From Fundidesulfovibrio terrae (GTDB lineage Bacteria > Desulfobacterota > Desulfovibrionia > Desulfovibrionales > Desulfovibrionaceae): 64,000 nucleotides of DNA. A model generated the notes under the pieces. That model saw nothing but the letters and a program-made list of their open reading frames with translations. It was not told the origin of the DNA and ran no database searches. Of the stretch, positions 8,637 through 16,591 are shown piece by piece (the first letter of the stretch is position 1; every line of letters begins with the position of its first letter). A program made the translations under genes and the position numbers. Location: assembly GCF_022808915.1 (NCBI RefSeq), contig NZ_JAKZFS010000002.1, positions 620,001-684,000 on the forward strand, given 5' to 3'.

Positions 8637-8811
8637 AGAGGCAATGAGGTGCAACAATCAACGGGGGGACGAGGGAAATAAGCCGCTTTCATCATAATCG
8701 CGCGTTGAGGCGCCTAATTACAAAGATTTGCGTAAGCGCATCGTAAGAGCCACACCTGAAGGAAGGGGAGGCTGCCGGAGTTCCGGCTATCGCGCCAGCA
8801 AATCTTTTTTT
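8637..8811 (+). ncRNA. structured small RNA, copy 2 of a tandem pair
   Basis: About 175 nt, starting with the same AGAGGCAATG and ending in the same stem plus T7 (AGATTTGC 8724-8731 / GCAAATCT 8798-8805). It shares the identical 35-nt core (8742-8776) and the GCGC helix. Its third hairpin is GCCGGA-GT-TCCGGC (8774-8787) where copy 1 has GCCTGA/TCAGGC: a T-A to G-C compensatory change. In the 5' half ATGA/TCAT replaces ATGG/CCAT, another compensatory change. Start-to-start distance between copies is 260 bases. Conservation of structure across sequence change supports a functional RNA; the role is unknown. Confidence 0.72.
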
Positions 8812-8837
8812 GTGCCCTGTGAATCGTGAAGGGGAGG

Positions 8838-8880
8838 GGCCTCCGGCGGCCAAAGGGCTACGCCCTCTGGACTCCCGTTA
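8838..8880. repeat. dispersed intergenic palindromic repeat, copy 2
   Basis: GGCCTCCGGCGGCCAAAGGG followed by CTACGCCCTCTGGACTCCC, the same modules as in the gaps near 2930, 17650, 18340, 19355 and 48270. It sits between the end of tandem RNA 2 and the 3' end of the convergent EboE-like gene. Confidence 0.6.
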
Positions 8881-8885
8881 TGGGG

Positions 8886-10028
8886 TTACCCTCTGCGGCA
8901 GGCCTCGACCCATTCGATCTCACGCACGATGGATTCCACCACCGTGGGTGTTTGCAGCTCCTTTGGCAGCACCGAGAAGGTGTACGTCTCCACTTCCAGC
9001 GGGACATGAGCAGGAACCAGGGGTAGGAAGTCCCTCAGGAAAGCCTGGGTCGTCGAGCACTCGGACAGCTCTTCCAGGAACACCGGCAGGTGGAAGTGCA
9101 CCCGCCAGCTGGGTGCGCCGCCAAAATCCGGCCGGGGCGACGGGTCGGCCGGAACTCCCTTCACCCATCCCAACGCCTGCCCCAGGTCGTCGAACCGCTC
9201 AAGCTTCCCGCTCCCATCCCTGAACACGCATTGGTGCAAATACACCGGTTCGTCGAATCGCGACAGGCAGGAGAGGGCCGGGCAGGGCAGGTTGAGCGCC
9301 GAGGACACCTGCACGTGGCCGATCTCGATGGCGTTGTCCGCCAGAAGCGTAAGCGACCAGGCCGGGTCCTCGAACTGCAGGGCCTGGTGGCAGCAGTCGT
9401 AGCAGGCCGCCAGGTGCGCGCGCAGATTTTCCGGCAACGCCAGGCGTTCGAACAGCGAAACCAGCTGGGGCGTGGTCTCCACCAGGCAGCCTGGCTCGGG
9501 CTCCACGGACAGGCGGATCAGCTTGCCGGTGCGCTGGGCGATCCGGTCGAGCCCCTCCAGGGCCTTGCCGATGGTGGCCAGGGCCATGCCTTCCTGCGCG
9601 AGGTCGAAATCCGCCGTGAATCCCACCGGCACCGAGGATATGGACCCGTCCATGCCCTCCGGCAGCCACACCGCCAGGAGTTCCGCCAGCCGCAGGGTGT
9701 ATTCCAGGCGGGCCGGATCGCGCCAGTCCGGCAGGTACACCCCGGACTTCACCGGCGTGCCGTGGAAGGTCCCGAAGGGAAATCCGTTCACCGTGGCCAC
9801 GTACAGGCCGTGCTCCCCCATCCAGTCCTTGAAGCGCAACGCCTCCCCGCCGTCCACCTGGCGGCTGGCCAGCCCCGACACGCGAAGCCCCACCGGGAAG
9901 GGATCGTCCGGGCACACGGCGGCCTTCACGGCCAGGGTGTGCGCCTCAAGGTTGCGCCGGGTCTCGTCCCAGGATTCGCCCGGGTGGATGTTGGTGCAGT
10001 AGGTGACGGGGGCCGGCCGGGCGCTCAC
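8886..10028 (-). CDS. EboE-like sugar-phosphate isomerase/epimerase family TIM-barrel protein
   Basis: The 380-residue protein begins VTYCTNIHPGESW near residue 8, a hallmark of the metabolite traffic protein EboE family within the xylose-isomerase-like TIM barrels. Later blocks include SVEPEPGCLVE (a metal/sugar-site Glu), CYDCCHQALQFED and GHVQVSSALN, with His and Asp at metal-binding positions typical of the fold, and LEVETYTFSVLP near the end. The start is GTG at 10028, overlapping the TGA of the EboD-like gene by four bases (GTGA), so the pair is translationally coupled. In other bacteria these genes belong to the ebo cluster, linked to export of aromatic metabolites; eboA, B, C and F are not visible here. 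Confidence 0.78.
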   Translation of the reverse strand: MSARPAPVTYCTNIHPGESWDETRRNLEAHTLAVKAAVCPDDPFPVGLRVSGLASRQVDGGEALRFKDWMGEHGLYVATVNGFPFGTFHGTPVKSGVYLPDWRDPARLEYTLRLAELLAVWLPEGMDGSISSVPVGFTADFDLAQEGMALATIGKALEGLDRIAQRTGKLIRLSVEPEPGCLVETTPQLVSLFERLALPENLRAHLAACYDCCHQALQFEDPAWSLTLLADNAIEIGHVQVSSALNLPCPALSCLSRFDEPVYLHQCVFRDGSGKLERFDDLGQALGWVKGVPADPSPRPDFGGAPSWRVHFHLPVFLEELSECSTTQAFLRDFLPLVPAHVPLEVETYTFSVLPKELQTPTVVESIVREIEWVEACRRG

Positions 10029-11164
10029 GAGAAACGCTCCCGGAGCATGGCGGCTGCGCGGCGCATGAGCCCGAAATCCACGTCGTTGATCTCCACGCGC
10101 GAACCGATTCCGGTGAGCATGCTGAGGAATAGCCTGCCGCCCAGGTGCTCGCGGAATGATTCGATGGAGGCTTCCATGTCGAGCGTCTCCAGGGCCGGAT
10201 GCCAGGGCGCGAAGCCAAGATCGGGCAGGATGGCCAGGATGCGCGTGAGGTCCGCTTCAGGCAGAAGCCCGGCCAGGCGGGAATAGACGCTGTCCAGGGC
10301 CACGCCCACGGCCACGGCGCAGCCGTGCCCAAGCGCGCCGGATGTTGCTTCCTCCATGGCGTGGGCGCTCCAGTGGCCGAAATCCAGGGGGCGCGAGGAC
10401 CCGAACTCGAAGGGGTCGCCGCCCGTGGCGATGTGCTCCAGGTGCAGTTCGGCGCAGCGCTCGATGGAGCGCTCGAACGGGGCCTGCTCGAATGCATTCA
10501 GGGCGGCCCGGTGGGCGAAAAGCTCATCGAAGAACACCTTGTCCTTGATGAGAGCGATCTTGACCGCCTCGGCCAGCCCGGCCCGGCGCTCGTTTTCGGG
10601 CAGGCCGTCCAGCAGGGCGAAGTCGTTCACCACCGCGAACGGCGGGGCGAAGCTGCCCAGGAAGTTCTTTCGCCCGAAATAATTCACCGCGTTCTTCACT
10701 CCGACCCCGGCGTCGTTCTGGCCCAGCGCCGTGGACGGCATGCGGATCAGGCGTACCCCCCGGTGGGCCGTGGCCGCCGCGAACCCGGCCGCGTCCAGCA
10801 CCGCGCCTCCCCCCACAACCAGCAGGTATGACTGGCGGCACAGCCGGGCCTCGAAGATGAGGTCCAGCACCGCCTGGTACGCGGACAGGTCCGCCTTGCA
10901 CCTCTCCCCGCCGGGCACGGTCAGCACGGGCGCGGCCAAGCGGGCTACGGGATGGCGCGTGAAGTAGGCTTCGATGTCGCGCATCAGGCCGGGAAAGGCC
11001 CCGACCACGCCGGAATCGACCGCCACGGCCAGCCTGTGCGGGCCGCTTGCGCCAGGCGGGAATATCCCTGCCAGGGTTTCGTTGTCCGGGGCGAGGGCGT
11101 TTCGAGTGAAGGCCACCGGGAAATCGTACGTGACGGCGATTTTCTGTCGAATGATTTTGCTCAT
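10025..11164 (-). CDS. EboD-like 3-dehydroquinate synthase homologue
   Basis: I chose the ATG at 11164 (MSKIIRQKIAV) because an open frame upstream has no coding look. The 379-residue protein is a dehydroquinate synthase fold: LVVGGGAVLDAAGFAAAT binds NAD, MPSTALGQNDAGVGVKNAVN matches the substrate loop, and the zinc ligands are the Glu in GLAEAVKIALI and the His residues in DFGHWSAHAMEEAT and LGHGCAVAVGV. It is divergent from housekeeping AroB, and its EboE-like partner points to the EboD branch, so it probably makes a cyclic polyol-type product from a sugar phosphate rather than serving the shikimate pathway. That function is inference. Confidence 0.78.
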   Translation of the reverse strand: MSKIIRQKIAVTYDFPVAFTRNALAPDNETLAGIFPPGASGPHRLAVAVDSGVVGAFPGLMRDIEAYFTRHPVARLAAPVLTVPGGERCKADLSAYQAVLDLIFEARLCRQSYLLVVGGGAVLDAAGFAAATAHRGVRLIRMPSTALGQNDAGVGVKNAVNYFGRKNFLGSFAPPFAVVNDFALLDGLPENERRAGLAEAVKIALIKDKVFFDELFAHRAALNAFEQAPFERSIERCAELHLEHIATGGDPFEFGSSRPLDFGHWSAHAMEEATSGALGHGCAVAVGVALDSVYSRLAGLLPEADLTRILAILPDLGFAPWHPALETLDMEASIESFREHLGGRLFLSMLTGIGSRVEINDVDFGLMRRAAAMLRERFS

Positions 11165-11627
11165 GCGACTGTGCTTGTAGGTGCCGGGCGCGGGTTTCGT
11201 CAATTGCGGCGGCGCGAAGGCCGGAGATACGCACGAGCTCCAATTTTCGGAGCCCAGCCTGCACGTGGCGATGGCTGGCAGAGGGAGGACGAGAAATCCG
11301 GAAAGTACGGACTCGATTAAATGATAATCCGGGAAGACCAGACTTCCAGGCAGAATTTTCACGTATCAACCGCATGAAATCACAAGCCAAAAAAGATCGC
11401 TTAAGGGGTGCGCGTGCCTGTGCTGGGGCGATTGCGACATGGACAGGAGAATTTTCACGGTAGGAAGGCAGGCAGGGGAACCAGGCCGGGGCGCCATGCG
11501 GGGGGGGCGAGAGGGCGTGAGTAAATTTTGTAATCCGGCAAGTCCCTAGTGAGCAAAAAATGTACTTTTCCCGGTTTCCGGAGAACAAGTAGATGCAGAA
11601 ATGGCTTGTATGGCCGATTCATCGGCT
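11165..11627. other. intergenic region with no recognisable gene
   Basis: About 460 bases between the divergent EboD-like gene and the secreted Ala/Lys-rich protein. Long open frames crossing it lack coding character and overlap the EboD-like gene. The part from 11370 to 11600 is less GC-rich than its surroundings. I see no convincing RNA gene; the stretch presumably holds the EboD-like promoter and activator sites for the candidate sigma-54 promoter that follows. Confidence 0.5.
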
Positions 11628-11643
11628 TGGCATGCTTGATGCT
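11628..11643 (+). promoter_or_regulatory. candidate sigma-54 promoter
   Basis: TGGCATGCTTGATGCT matches the sigma-54 -24/-12 pattern TGGCACG-N4-TTGCW with two mismatches and correct GG to GC spacing (10 bases). It lies about 80 bases before the start of the secreted Ala/Lys-rich protein. Confidence 0.45.
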
Positions 11644-11722
11644 TTAAAGTGTTCGTGCTTCGATGGCGAACGTTGTGTGAGTCATAAGAGGCACTGAAAA
11701 CAATATTTTGGAGATAACTGCA

Positions 11723-12100
11723 ATGAATCGCATTGTTGCTGCCAGCGTCATGGGTGTTTTTCTTGTGTATGCTCCTGTTGCCTTCGCCCTCGACAAGGCG
11801 CCAGTGGACGGTGCGAAAGAGCCGGTGAAGACAGAAACGGCCCCGGCGGTGAAGAAGAGCGACGCCGTAAAGGACGCGGCCGCCCCGTCAACGGTCAAGG
11901 CGGAAGAGGCCAAGGTCTCCGCAAAGCCCGAGGGCAAGGCCGCCCCGGTGGTGGAGAAGAAGGCGGAGAAGGCCGCCGATACCGGCACAGCGAAGCCCCT
12001 GGCCGTGAAGCACAAGACGGCCAAGGACGCGGCCAAGCCCGTGGAGGCCAAGTCCTCCACCGGTTCCAAGGCTGTTGAAACGGCGCCCAAGGCCAACTGA
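11723..12100 (+). CDS. small exported Ala/Lys/Pro/Glu-rich protein
   Basis: ATG 11723 has GGAG nine bases upstream. The 125-residue product has a signal peptide (MNRIVAASVMGVFLVYAPVAFA, cut near residue 22). The mature chain is low complexity, almost entirely Ala, Lys, Glu, Pro, Val and Thr with irregular AKPVEAK- and KxAEKAA-like repeats, no Cys and no Trp. This composition suggests an extended, intrinsically disordered periplasmic or envelope protein, reminiscent of TonB or histone H1-like tails, but I recognise no family. A GGGGGCC-GTAA-GGCCCCC hairpin at 12130-12147 follows. A candidate sigma-54 promoter lies upstream, so expression may depend on an enhancer-binding activator. Confidence 0.7.
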   Translation: MNRIVAASVMGVFLVYAPVAFALDKAPVDGAKEPVKTETAPAVKKSDAVKDAAAPSTVKAEEAKVSAKPEGKAAPVVEKKAEKAADTGTAKPLAVKHKTAKDAAKPVEAKSSTGSKAVETAPKAN

Positions 12101-12129
12101 CCGGCACATGGCCGGATAATCATACACGA

Positions 12130-12160
12130 GGGGGCCGTAAGGCCCCCTTGGCGTTTGGGC
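12130..12160 (+). terminator. hairpin after the Ala/Lys-rich exported protein
   Basis: GGGGGCC (12130-12136), GTAA loop, GGCCCCC (12141-12147), then TTGGCGTTT, a poor U-tract. It is 29 bases beyond the stop codon. Confidence 0.6.
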
Positions 12161-12281
12161 TAAAGCATTTTCCTCCCTGGGCCGATATGTCATGCGGGAC
12201 CGGTTGGAAAGTTCCCTTATCGACCGGCATGCGGAATGCATAAAGAACAGGGAAGTCCGGATCGTCCGGTGGGAGGCGGTC

Positions 12282-12434
12282 ATGTTAGCACGGATGCTGA
12301 GAAATTATCTGCAACACAGGCTTAACCCGGTGCACATTTATTGCCGGCTCAGGGATTTCGGTTTCGGAATCTCCAAGGCCAGGCGAGTGACCACGGTGTA
12401 CGCCAGGCTCTATTCCCTCACCTGGCTCGGCTGA
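12282..12434 (+). CDS. small basic hypothetical protein (50 residues)
   Basis: ATG 12282 has GGGAGG (12271-12276) five bases upstream; the same frame is open further upstream but with no ribosome site. The product has 9 Arg and few acidic residues, reads MLARMLRNYLQHRLNPVHIY and then CRLRDFGFG, with the rest ISKARRVTTVYARLY and a hydrophobic end. NPVHIYCRLRD looks like a conserved block I associate with small unannotated proteins of Desulfovibrio relatives, but I cannot confirm this. It has no visible membrane span or domain. Confidence 0.55.
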   Translation: MLARMLRNYLQHRLNPVHIYCRLRDFGFGISKARRVTTVYARLYSLTWLG

Positions 12435-12523
12435 GCCGGGACACCCGCCAGGCCGTCCGCAGTCCCCGCGCGCAAGGGGGACGCGGCGGTGCCTCCTCCC
12501 CATCCCCCGTTCTCCTCGCCTGT

Positions 12524-12552
12524 TTGACACGGTATGGCACTAGCCGTATGCT
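12524..12552 (+). promoter_or_regulatory. sigma-70-type promoter before the Cache/PAS kinase
   Basis: TTGACA (12524-12529), 17-base spacer, TATGCT (12547-12552), about 48 bases before the kinase start. The -35 is perfect and the spacing ideal. Confidence 0.65.
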
Positions 12553-12599
12553 CTTAGGGTCGTAGATAGTTCACCCTCCGGGCTCGGCTGCGCCCGGGA

Positions 12600-14837
12600 A
12601 TGAGGACCATGCGAGCTCGCTCCAGCTTGAGAACCCGCCTTGCGGTGGGCTTGACCATCCTGGCCTGCCTGGGAGTGGGACTCCAATTCGCCGTGTTCGA
12701 CCGCGTGTCGGAGCGCATGCGAGACGATGTGGCCCGGCGCAACCGGGAACTGGCCCACGCCTTGGCCGGGGAAGTGGGCAACGCCCTGGCCCAGCCCGAA
12801 TACGCCTTGTCCGCCCTGGCCAGGATGCTCGCGTCTGGCCTGTCCGGAGAGGCCCTCGATGTGGCGCTCGGGAGTATCCACCACTTCACCAAGATCGTCG
12901 GACAGGTTCAGGTGATAAACGCCTCGGGACGATTGGTGGCCGCCTCTCCAGCCATGCCGGATTCAGCCGGTGCGGATTTCTCGTCCAAACCGTTTTTCCG
13001 CGTCGCCCGCGAAAAGCAGGGCCTCGTCTATTCCGAGGCGAACGTCCCGAGCCAGAATGAGGGGGGGGGCGCCGTCATCTCCGAGAGCTTCCCCGGGGGG
13101 GTGGCCTCCTTGCATCTGCGCATCGAAGAACTCTCCCGTATGGCCATGGTGCTGCCTTCGCCCCAGGGAGGCTTCATCGCCGTGGTGGATGGAAAAGGCT
13201 CGGTCATCGGACACTCCGATCCCCAGGCGGCTGTGCAACGCGAGAGCCTGCTGAACATGGCCGTGGTCCGCCGCGGCTTCGACGGCGTGGAGGGCACCAA
13301 CGAGGAGGTCTACGCCGGGGTGAGGGGCATCGCCAGCGTCGCGCCGGTGTCCACGTCCGGTTGGCTGGTGATCGTGTTCGAGCCTGCTTCGCTCGCCTAT
13401 TCCTCTGTGCGCAACCTCTATTCCTACACCCTCGGCGGCGTGGTGATCGTGGCCTTGTGCTCGGTGCTGGCCATGGTGGTTTTCAGGGCGCAGCTGTTGC
13501 GTCCGGTGGAGAACCTCACCGCCCAGACCCGGGCCGTGGCCAGGGGAAACTACTCCATCGACATCACCCCGGGATTCCGTGAATTCGAGGACCTGGCCGA
13601 AAGCTTCTCCACCATGGTCGCGAACCTCAAGATCAGGGAGCGGGCTCTGGACAACAGCCGGCGCCGCCTTTCGGCGGTGGTGGACGCCATGCCTTCTTTT
13701 CTGGCCTCCATCGGCAGCAGCGGGCGCATCGAGCAATGGAACGTGGAAGCCGAAAAGCTCACCAACATCCCGGCCCGGGAGGCCCTCGGCAAGACCTTGG
13801 AGCAGACCATGCCCCAACTCACCTCCGCCTTGCCCGGCCTCGGCCCCACGGCCGCCATGAGCATCCCGGCGAAGTGGGAGAAGCTGACCGTGGATTTCGG
13901 CTCGGGGCGGCGCATCGTGGACGTCCTGGTGTATCCGCTCTCGTCCGGTGGGGACATGGGCGCGGTGCTGCGCATCGACGACATCACCGACCGCATCCGC
14001 ATGGAAGAGGTCATGGTGCACACCGAGAAGATGATGACCGTGGGCGGGCTCGCGGCGGGCATGGCCCATGAGATCAACAACCCCCTGGGGGGCATCCTCA
14101 TGTCCGCCCAGAACCTGGCCCGGAGGCTCTCGCCTGACCTGCCCGCAAACCGGGTGGCCGCGCAGGAAGCGGGGATCGACTTGGGAGGGATGCGCGCCTA
14201 TCTGGAAAAACGCGGCGTCTTCCAACAAGTGGAAACCATCCGCGAACTTGGGGCTAGGGCGGGCAAAATCGTGGCCAACATGCTGGGATTCTCCCGGCGC
14301 TCGCATTCGGGCTACATCCCGGCGCGCATCGACGAACTCATCGAGCGGGCCCTGGATCTCGCCGCCAACGACTACGAGCTCAAAAGGCGTCTCGACTTCA
14401 AGACCATCAAGGTGGTGCGGGATTTCTCCCTGGACCTGGGAGAAGCCCCGGTCAACCGCAACCAGATTGAGCAGGTGTTGCTCAACCTCTTCAAGAACGC
14501 CGCCCAGGCCATGGCCGAAACCGCGGATATACGGGCGCCGGAGCTGTGGATACGCGCCTCCAGGACCTCCGACGACGCGGTCATCACCGTGCGCGACAAC
14601 GGCCCCGGCATCCGGAAAGAGGATGCCGCACGCATCTTCGAACCCTTCTTCACCACCAAGGAGGTGGGCGAGGGCACCGGACTCGGGCTTTCCGTGTCCT
14701 ATTACATCGTGACCACCATGCACAACGGCTCCATCACCGTGAAGTCTACCCCCGGGGAGGGGGCCGCGTTCATCCTGACCCTGCCCCTGCGCCGCTCTGC
14801 CAAGCAGCAGCAAAGCCAGCAGGCGGCCAACGCATGA
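12600..14837 (+). CDS. sensor histidine kinase (double Cache, HAMP, PAS, HisKA, HATPase)
   Basis: The 745-residue protein has an N-terminal membrane span (residues 12-32), a periplasmic double-Cache-like domain (about 40-270), a second span (about 275-297), a HAMP domain (about 300-350), a PAS domain starting near SAVVDAMPSFLASI (about 360-465) and a kinase core. The phosphoacceptor is His490 in GMAHEINNPLGG; the ATPase boxes are intact: NLFKNAAQAM, DNGPGI and GTGLGLSVS. About 50 extra residues lie between the H-box helix and the second dimerisation helix. It should sense a small extracellular ligand and phosphorylate an unlinked response regulator; none is adjacent. ATG 12609 is an alternative start. 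The CBS-ACT protein 52 bases downstream may share the transcript. Confidence 0.9.
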   Translation: MRTMRARSSLRTRLAVGLTILACLGVGLQFAVFDRVSERMRDDVARRNRELAHALAGEVGNALAQPEYALSALARMLASGLSGEALDVALGSIHHFTKIVGQVQVINASGRLVAASPAMPDSAGADFSSKPFFRVAREKQGLVYSEANVPSQNEGGGAVISESFPGGVASLHLRIEELSRMAMVLPSPQGGFIAVVDGKGSVIGHSDPQAAVQRESLLNMAVVRRGFDGVEGTNEEVYAGVRGIASVAPVSTSGWLVIVFEPASLAYSSVRNLYSYTLGGVVIVALCSVLAMVVFRAQLLRPVENLTAQTRAVARGNYSIDITPGFREFEDLAESFSTMVANLKIRERALDNSRRRLSAVVDAMPSFLASIGSSGRIEQWNVEAEKLTNIPAREALGKTLEQTMPQLTSALPGLGPTAAMSIPAKWEKLTVDFGSGRRIVDVLVYPLSSGGDMGAVLRIDDITDRIRMEEVMVHTEKMMTVGGLAAGMAHEINNPLGGILMSAQNLARRLSPDLPANRVAAQEAGIDLGGMRAYLEKRGVFQQVETIRELGARAGKIVANMLGFSRRSHSGYIPARIDELIERALDLAANDYELKRRLDFKTIKVVRDFSLDLGEAPVNRNQIEQVLLNLFKNAAQAMAETADIRAPELWIRASRTSDDAVITVRDNGPGIRKEDAARIFEPFFTTKEVGEGTGLGLSVSYYIVTTMHNGSITVKSTPGEGAAFILTLPLRRSAKQQQSQQAANA

Positions 14838-14889
14838 CCCCGCCCGCATGGGCGGTTTCAAAAACCCTTTATGATCCCAGGAGGATCGC

Positions 14890-15546
14890 ATGTACGTCGG
14901 CCTGAAAATGCTCAAGGACTTCCACCCCGTCACCCCCTCCACCCCTCTGCCGGAAGCCAAGAAGATCCTCGAGAAAGAGGAATACTGGATGCTTCTGGTC
15001 ACGGATGGCGGCAAGCTCGTGGGCTACGTGCGCCACGAAGACCTCACCGCCGCGCTGCCCTCCATGCTCTCCACCCTGGACCGCAACGAGGCCCTGTACC
15101 TCATCAGCAAGCTCGACGTGGGCATGGTCATGCGCAAGGACATCACCACCGTTCCCCCTGAGATGGAGATCGAGCTCGCCGCCCAGATCATGCACGACAA
15201 GAACCTAGCCGGCCTGGCCGTGGTGGACGACAAGGGCGGGCTCATCGGCTACATCACCCGCACCGTCATGCTCGAGGTCCTCGTGGAGGAGATGGGCCTG
15301 GCCCTGGGCGGCTCGCGCCTGGTCTTCGAGGTGCAGGACAGGCCCGGCGTCATCCGCGAAGTGGCCGACGCCATCGCCTCCAAGAACGCCAACATCCTCT
15401 CCGCCAGCACCTTCTTCCACGGCGGGCGGCGCATGCTGGTCATCCGCGTGGACGCCGAGAACGTCGAAGACGTGCAGTCGAGCCTCGAAAAGAAGGGCTA
15501 CCGCATGGAAACCGCCAAGAACTTCGTCCAGGAATGGAGCAAATAG
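14890..15546 (+). CDS. CBS-domain pair plus ACT domain protein (AcuB-like)
   Basis: The 218-residue cytoplasmic protein has two CBS motifs (about residues 8-55 and 78-135; VGMVMRKDITTVPPEMEIELAA marks the second) followed by an ACT domain (about 142-212; FEVQDRPGVIREVADAIASK is a textbook ACT opening). CBS pairs typically bind adenosine nucleotides and ACT domains bind small ligands, often amino acids, so the protein is a likely metabolic sensor. A good ribosome site (AGGAGG) lies seven bases before the ATG. The next gene starts four bases after its stop, suggesting one transcript with the exported proteins that follow. Confidence 0.88.
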   Translation: MYVGLKMLKDFHPVTPSTPLPEAKKILEKEEYWMLLVTDGGKLVGYVRHEDLTAALPSMLSTLDRNEALYLISKLDVGMVMRKDITTVPPEMEIELAAQIMHDKNLAGLAVVDDKGGLIGYITRTVMLEVLVEEMGLALGGSRLVFEVQDRPGVIREVADAIASKNANILSASTFFHGGRRMLVIRVDAENVEDVQSSLEKKGYRMETAKNFVQEWSK

Positions 15547-15550
15547 CGCG

Positions 15551-16009
15551 ATGTTTCTCAGAACCGCTTTTCTCGCCGCCGCCCTGGCCTGCCTGTGCGC
15601 CAGCGCCCAGGCCGCCATGCGCGCCGAACCCGTTGATTTCATGGGCATCCCCTTCGGCAAGGAGTACCAGCCCGGCAAGGCATTCGCCTGCGAGACCGAC
15701 TCCGAGGAGGGGCTCAAGTGCGTGCGCGCGGGCGACGACCTTCACCTGCACGGCGTGCCTCTCAAGAGCCTTTCCTACCTGTTCATGTACAAGCGCCTCT
15801 TCACCGTGGACATGGAAGTGGACGGCCGCGAGAATTTTGACAAGCTGAACGCCGAAATTGCCAATCGCCACGGCAAGGCGACCAAGCTCTCCGGCGGCAT
15901 GCTCACCTGGACCGGCAAGCAGGTGGACATCATGCTCTACTATGACGAAACCCGGCACACCGGCGAAGCCAGCTACGTCTTCAAAAACCTGCCCTGTCCC
16001 GTGGAGTAG
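15551..16009 (+). CDS. exported hypothetical protein
   Basis: The 152-residue protein has a signal peptide with a probable cut after SAQAA (residue 18-19). The mature chain begins AEPVDFMGIPFGKEY and contains Cys residues in AFACETDSEEGLKCVR and near the C-terminus (NLPCPVE), which could form disulfides in the periplasm. The PVDFMGIPFG opening resembles small periplasmic proteins that start with a G-I-x-F-G motif, but I do not recognise a named family. It lies four bases after the CBS-ACT gene and three before the next membrane-anchored protein. Confidence 0.75.
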   Translation: MFLRTAFLAAALACLCASAQAAMRAEPVDFMGIPFGKEYQPGKAFACETDSEEGLKCVRAGDDLHLHGVPLKSLSYLFMYKRLFTVDMEVDGRENFDKLNAEIANRHGKATKLSGGMLTWTGKQVDIMLYYDETRHTGEASYVFKNLPCPVE

Positions 16010-16012
16010 GCC

Positions 16013-16591
16013 ATGACGGCGCTCTTAAGCATCCTGCGCGACTGGCGGTTCTGGCTCGTGGCTATCCTGTGCGCCGCGCTCATGGCCGGAGCCTGCCTCG
16101 TCAAGCCCACCGGCCCCGGCTCGGAGGGCAACGCCCCCCTGGGCGGGGTCGCCTCGGCCTTCGTCACCGACGACCCGGCCATGCACGCCATCGTGAACGG
16201 CACCTTCCCCAATGTGGACGATAGGCTCACCCTGGGTGAAGCCTTCGACCGCTACCGCTGGTTCGAGGAGCGTCCCAAATGGATGGGGCGGGGGCAATAC
16301 CCCGCCCGGACCATCATCGTGAGCGCGCCGCTTGCGCTCTCCGCCGAAGCCTTCGCCCTGGGCCTGGGCTCAGGCGCCGCCAGGATTTTCTACGTGGCCG
16401 AGTTCGGATTCTCGGGCGACGGCAAGTCGTTCCGGCCTCTCTCGAGCGCCGTCGAGGTGCGCGACGCCACCAACAAGCTCGTGGCCCGCGTGCCCGACCC
16501 GGAGTTCATCCTGGTGCGCCGCGTCATGCGCGGCGTGGAGCCCGGTGTCAGCCTCAAGGGCGGCGTGGCCAAAGGACCCCAAGGACAGTAA
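16013..16591 (+). CDS. membrane-anchored hypothetical protein
   Basis: The 192-residue protein has one N-terminal hydrophobic segment (about residues 9-28) ending in AGACLVKPT, so it may be a lipoprotein (AGAC lipobox) or a signal-anchored protein. The remainder looks soluble, with a block GEAFDRYRWFEERPKWMGRG followed by beta-rich sequence ending in a receptor-like FILVRRVM stretch. No family recognised. Its TAA overlaps the ATG of the DUF1786 gene by one base (TAATG), so the two are translationally coupled. Confidence 0.72.
   Translation: MTALLSILRDWRFWLVAILCAALMAGACLVKPTGPGSEGNAPLGGVASAFVTDDPAMHAIVNGTFPNVDDRLTLGEAFDRYRWFEERPKWMGRGQYPARTIIVSAPLALSAEAFALGLGSGAARIFYVAEFGFSGDGKSFRPLSSAVEVRDATNKLVARVPDPEFILVRRVMRGVEPGVSLKGGVAKGPQGQ

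Noticed and set aside
8377-8811. Tandem RNAs interpreted as a lysine, cobalamin or SRP-type RNA
   Set aside because: Some words recall these classes (GAGGTGC, GGGGAGG, GAAGGAAG), but the conserved cores and order do not fit, and no regulated gene follows.
8377-8811. CRISPR array
   Set aside because: Only two long units with internal structure; no short repeats with equal spacers and no cas genes anywhere in the window.
11644-12123. 159-residue minus-strand frame opposite the Ala/Lys-rich protein
   Set aside because: Ala/Ser/Thr/Phe composition mirrors the low-complexity sense gene; no start signal.
12963-15014. 683-residue open frame on the minus strand
   Set aside because: Antisense to an unmistakable histidine kinase.
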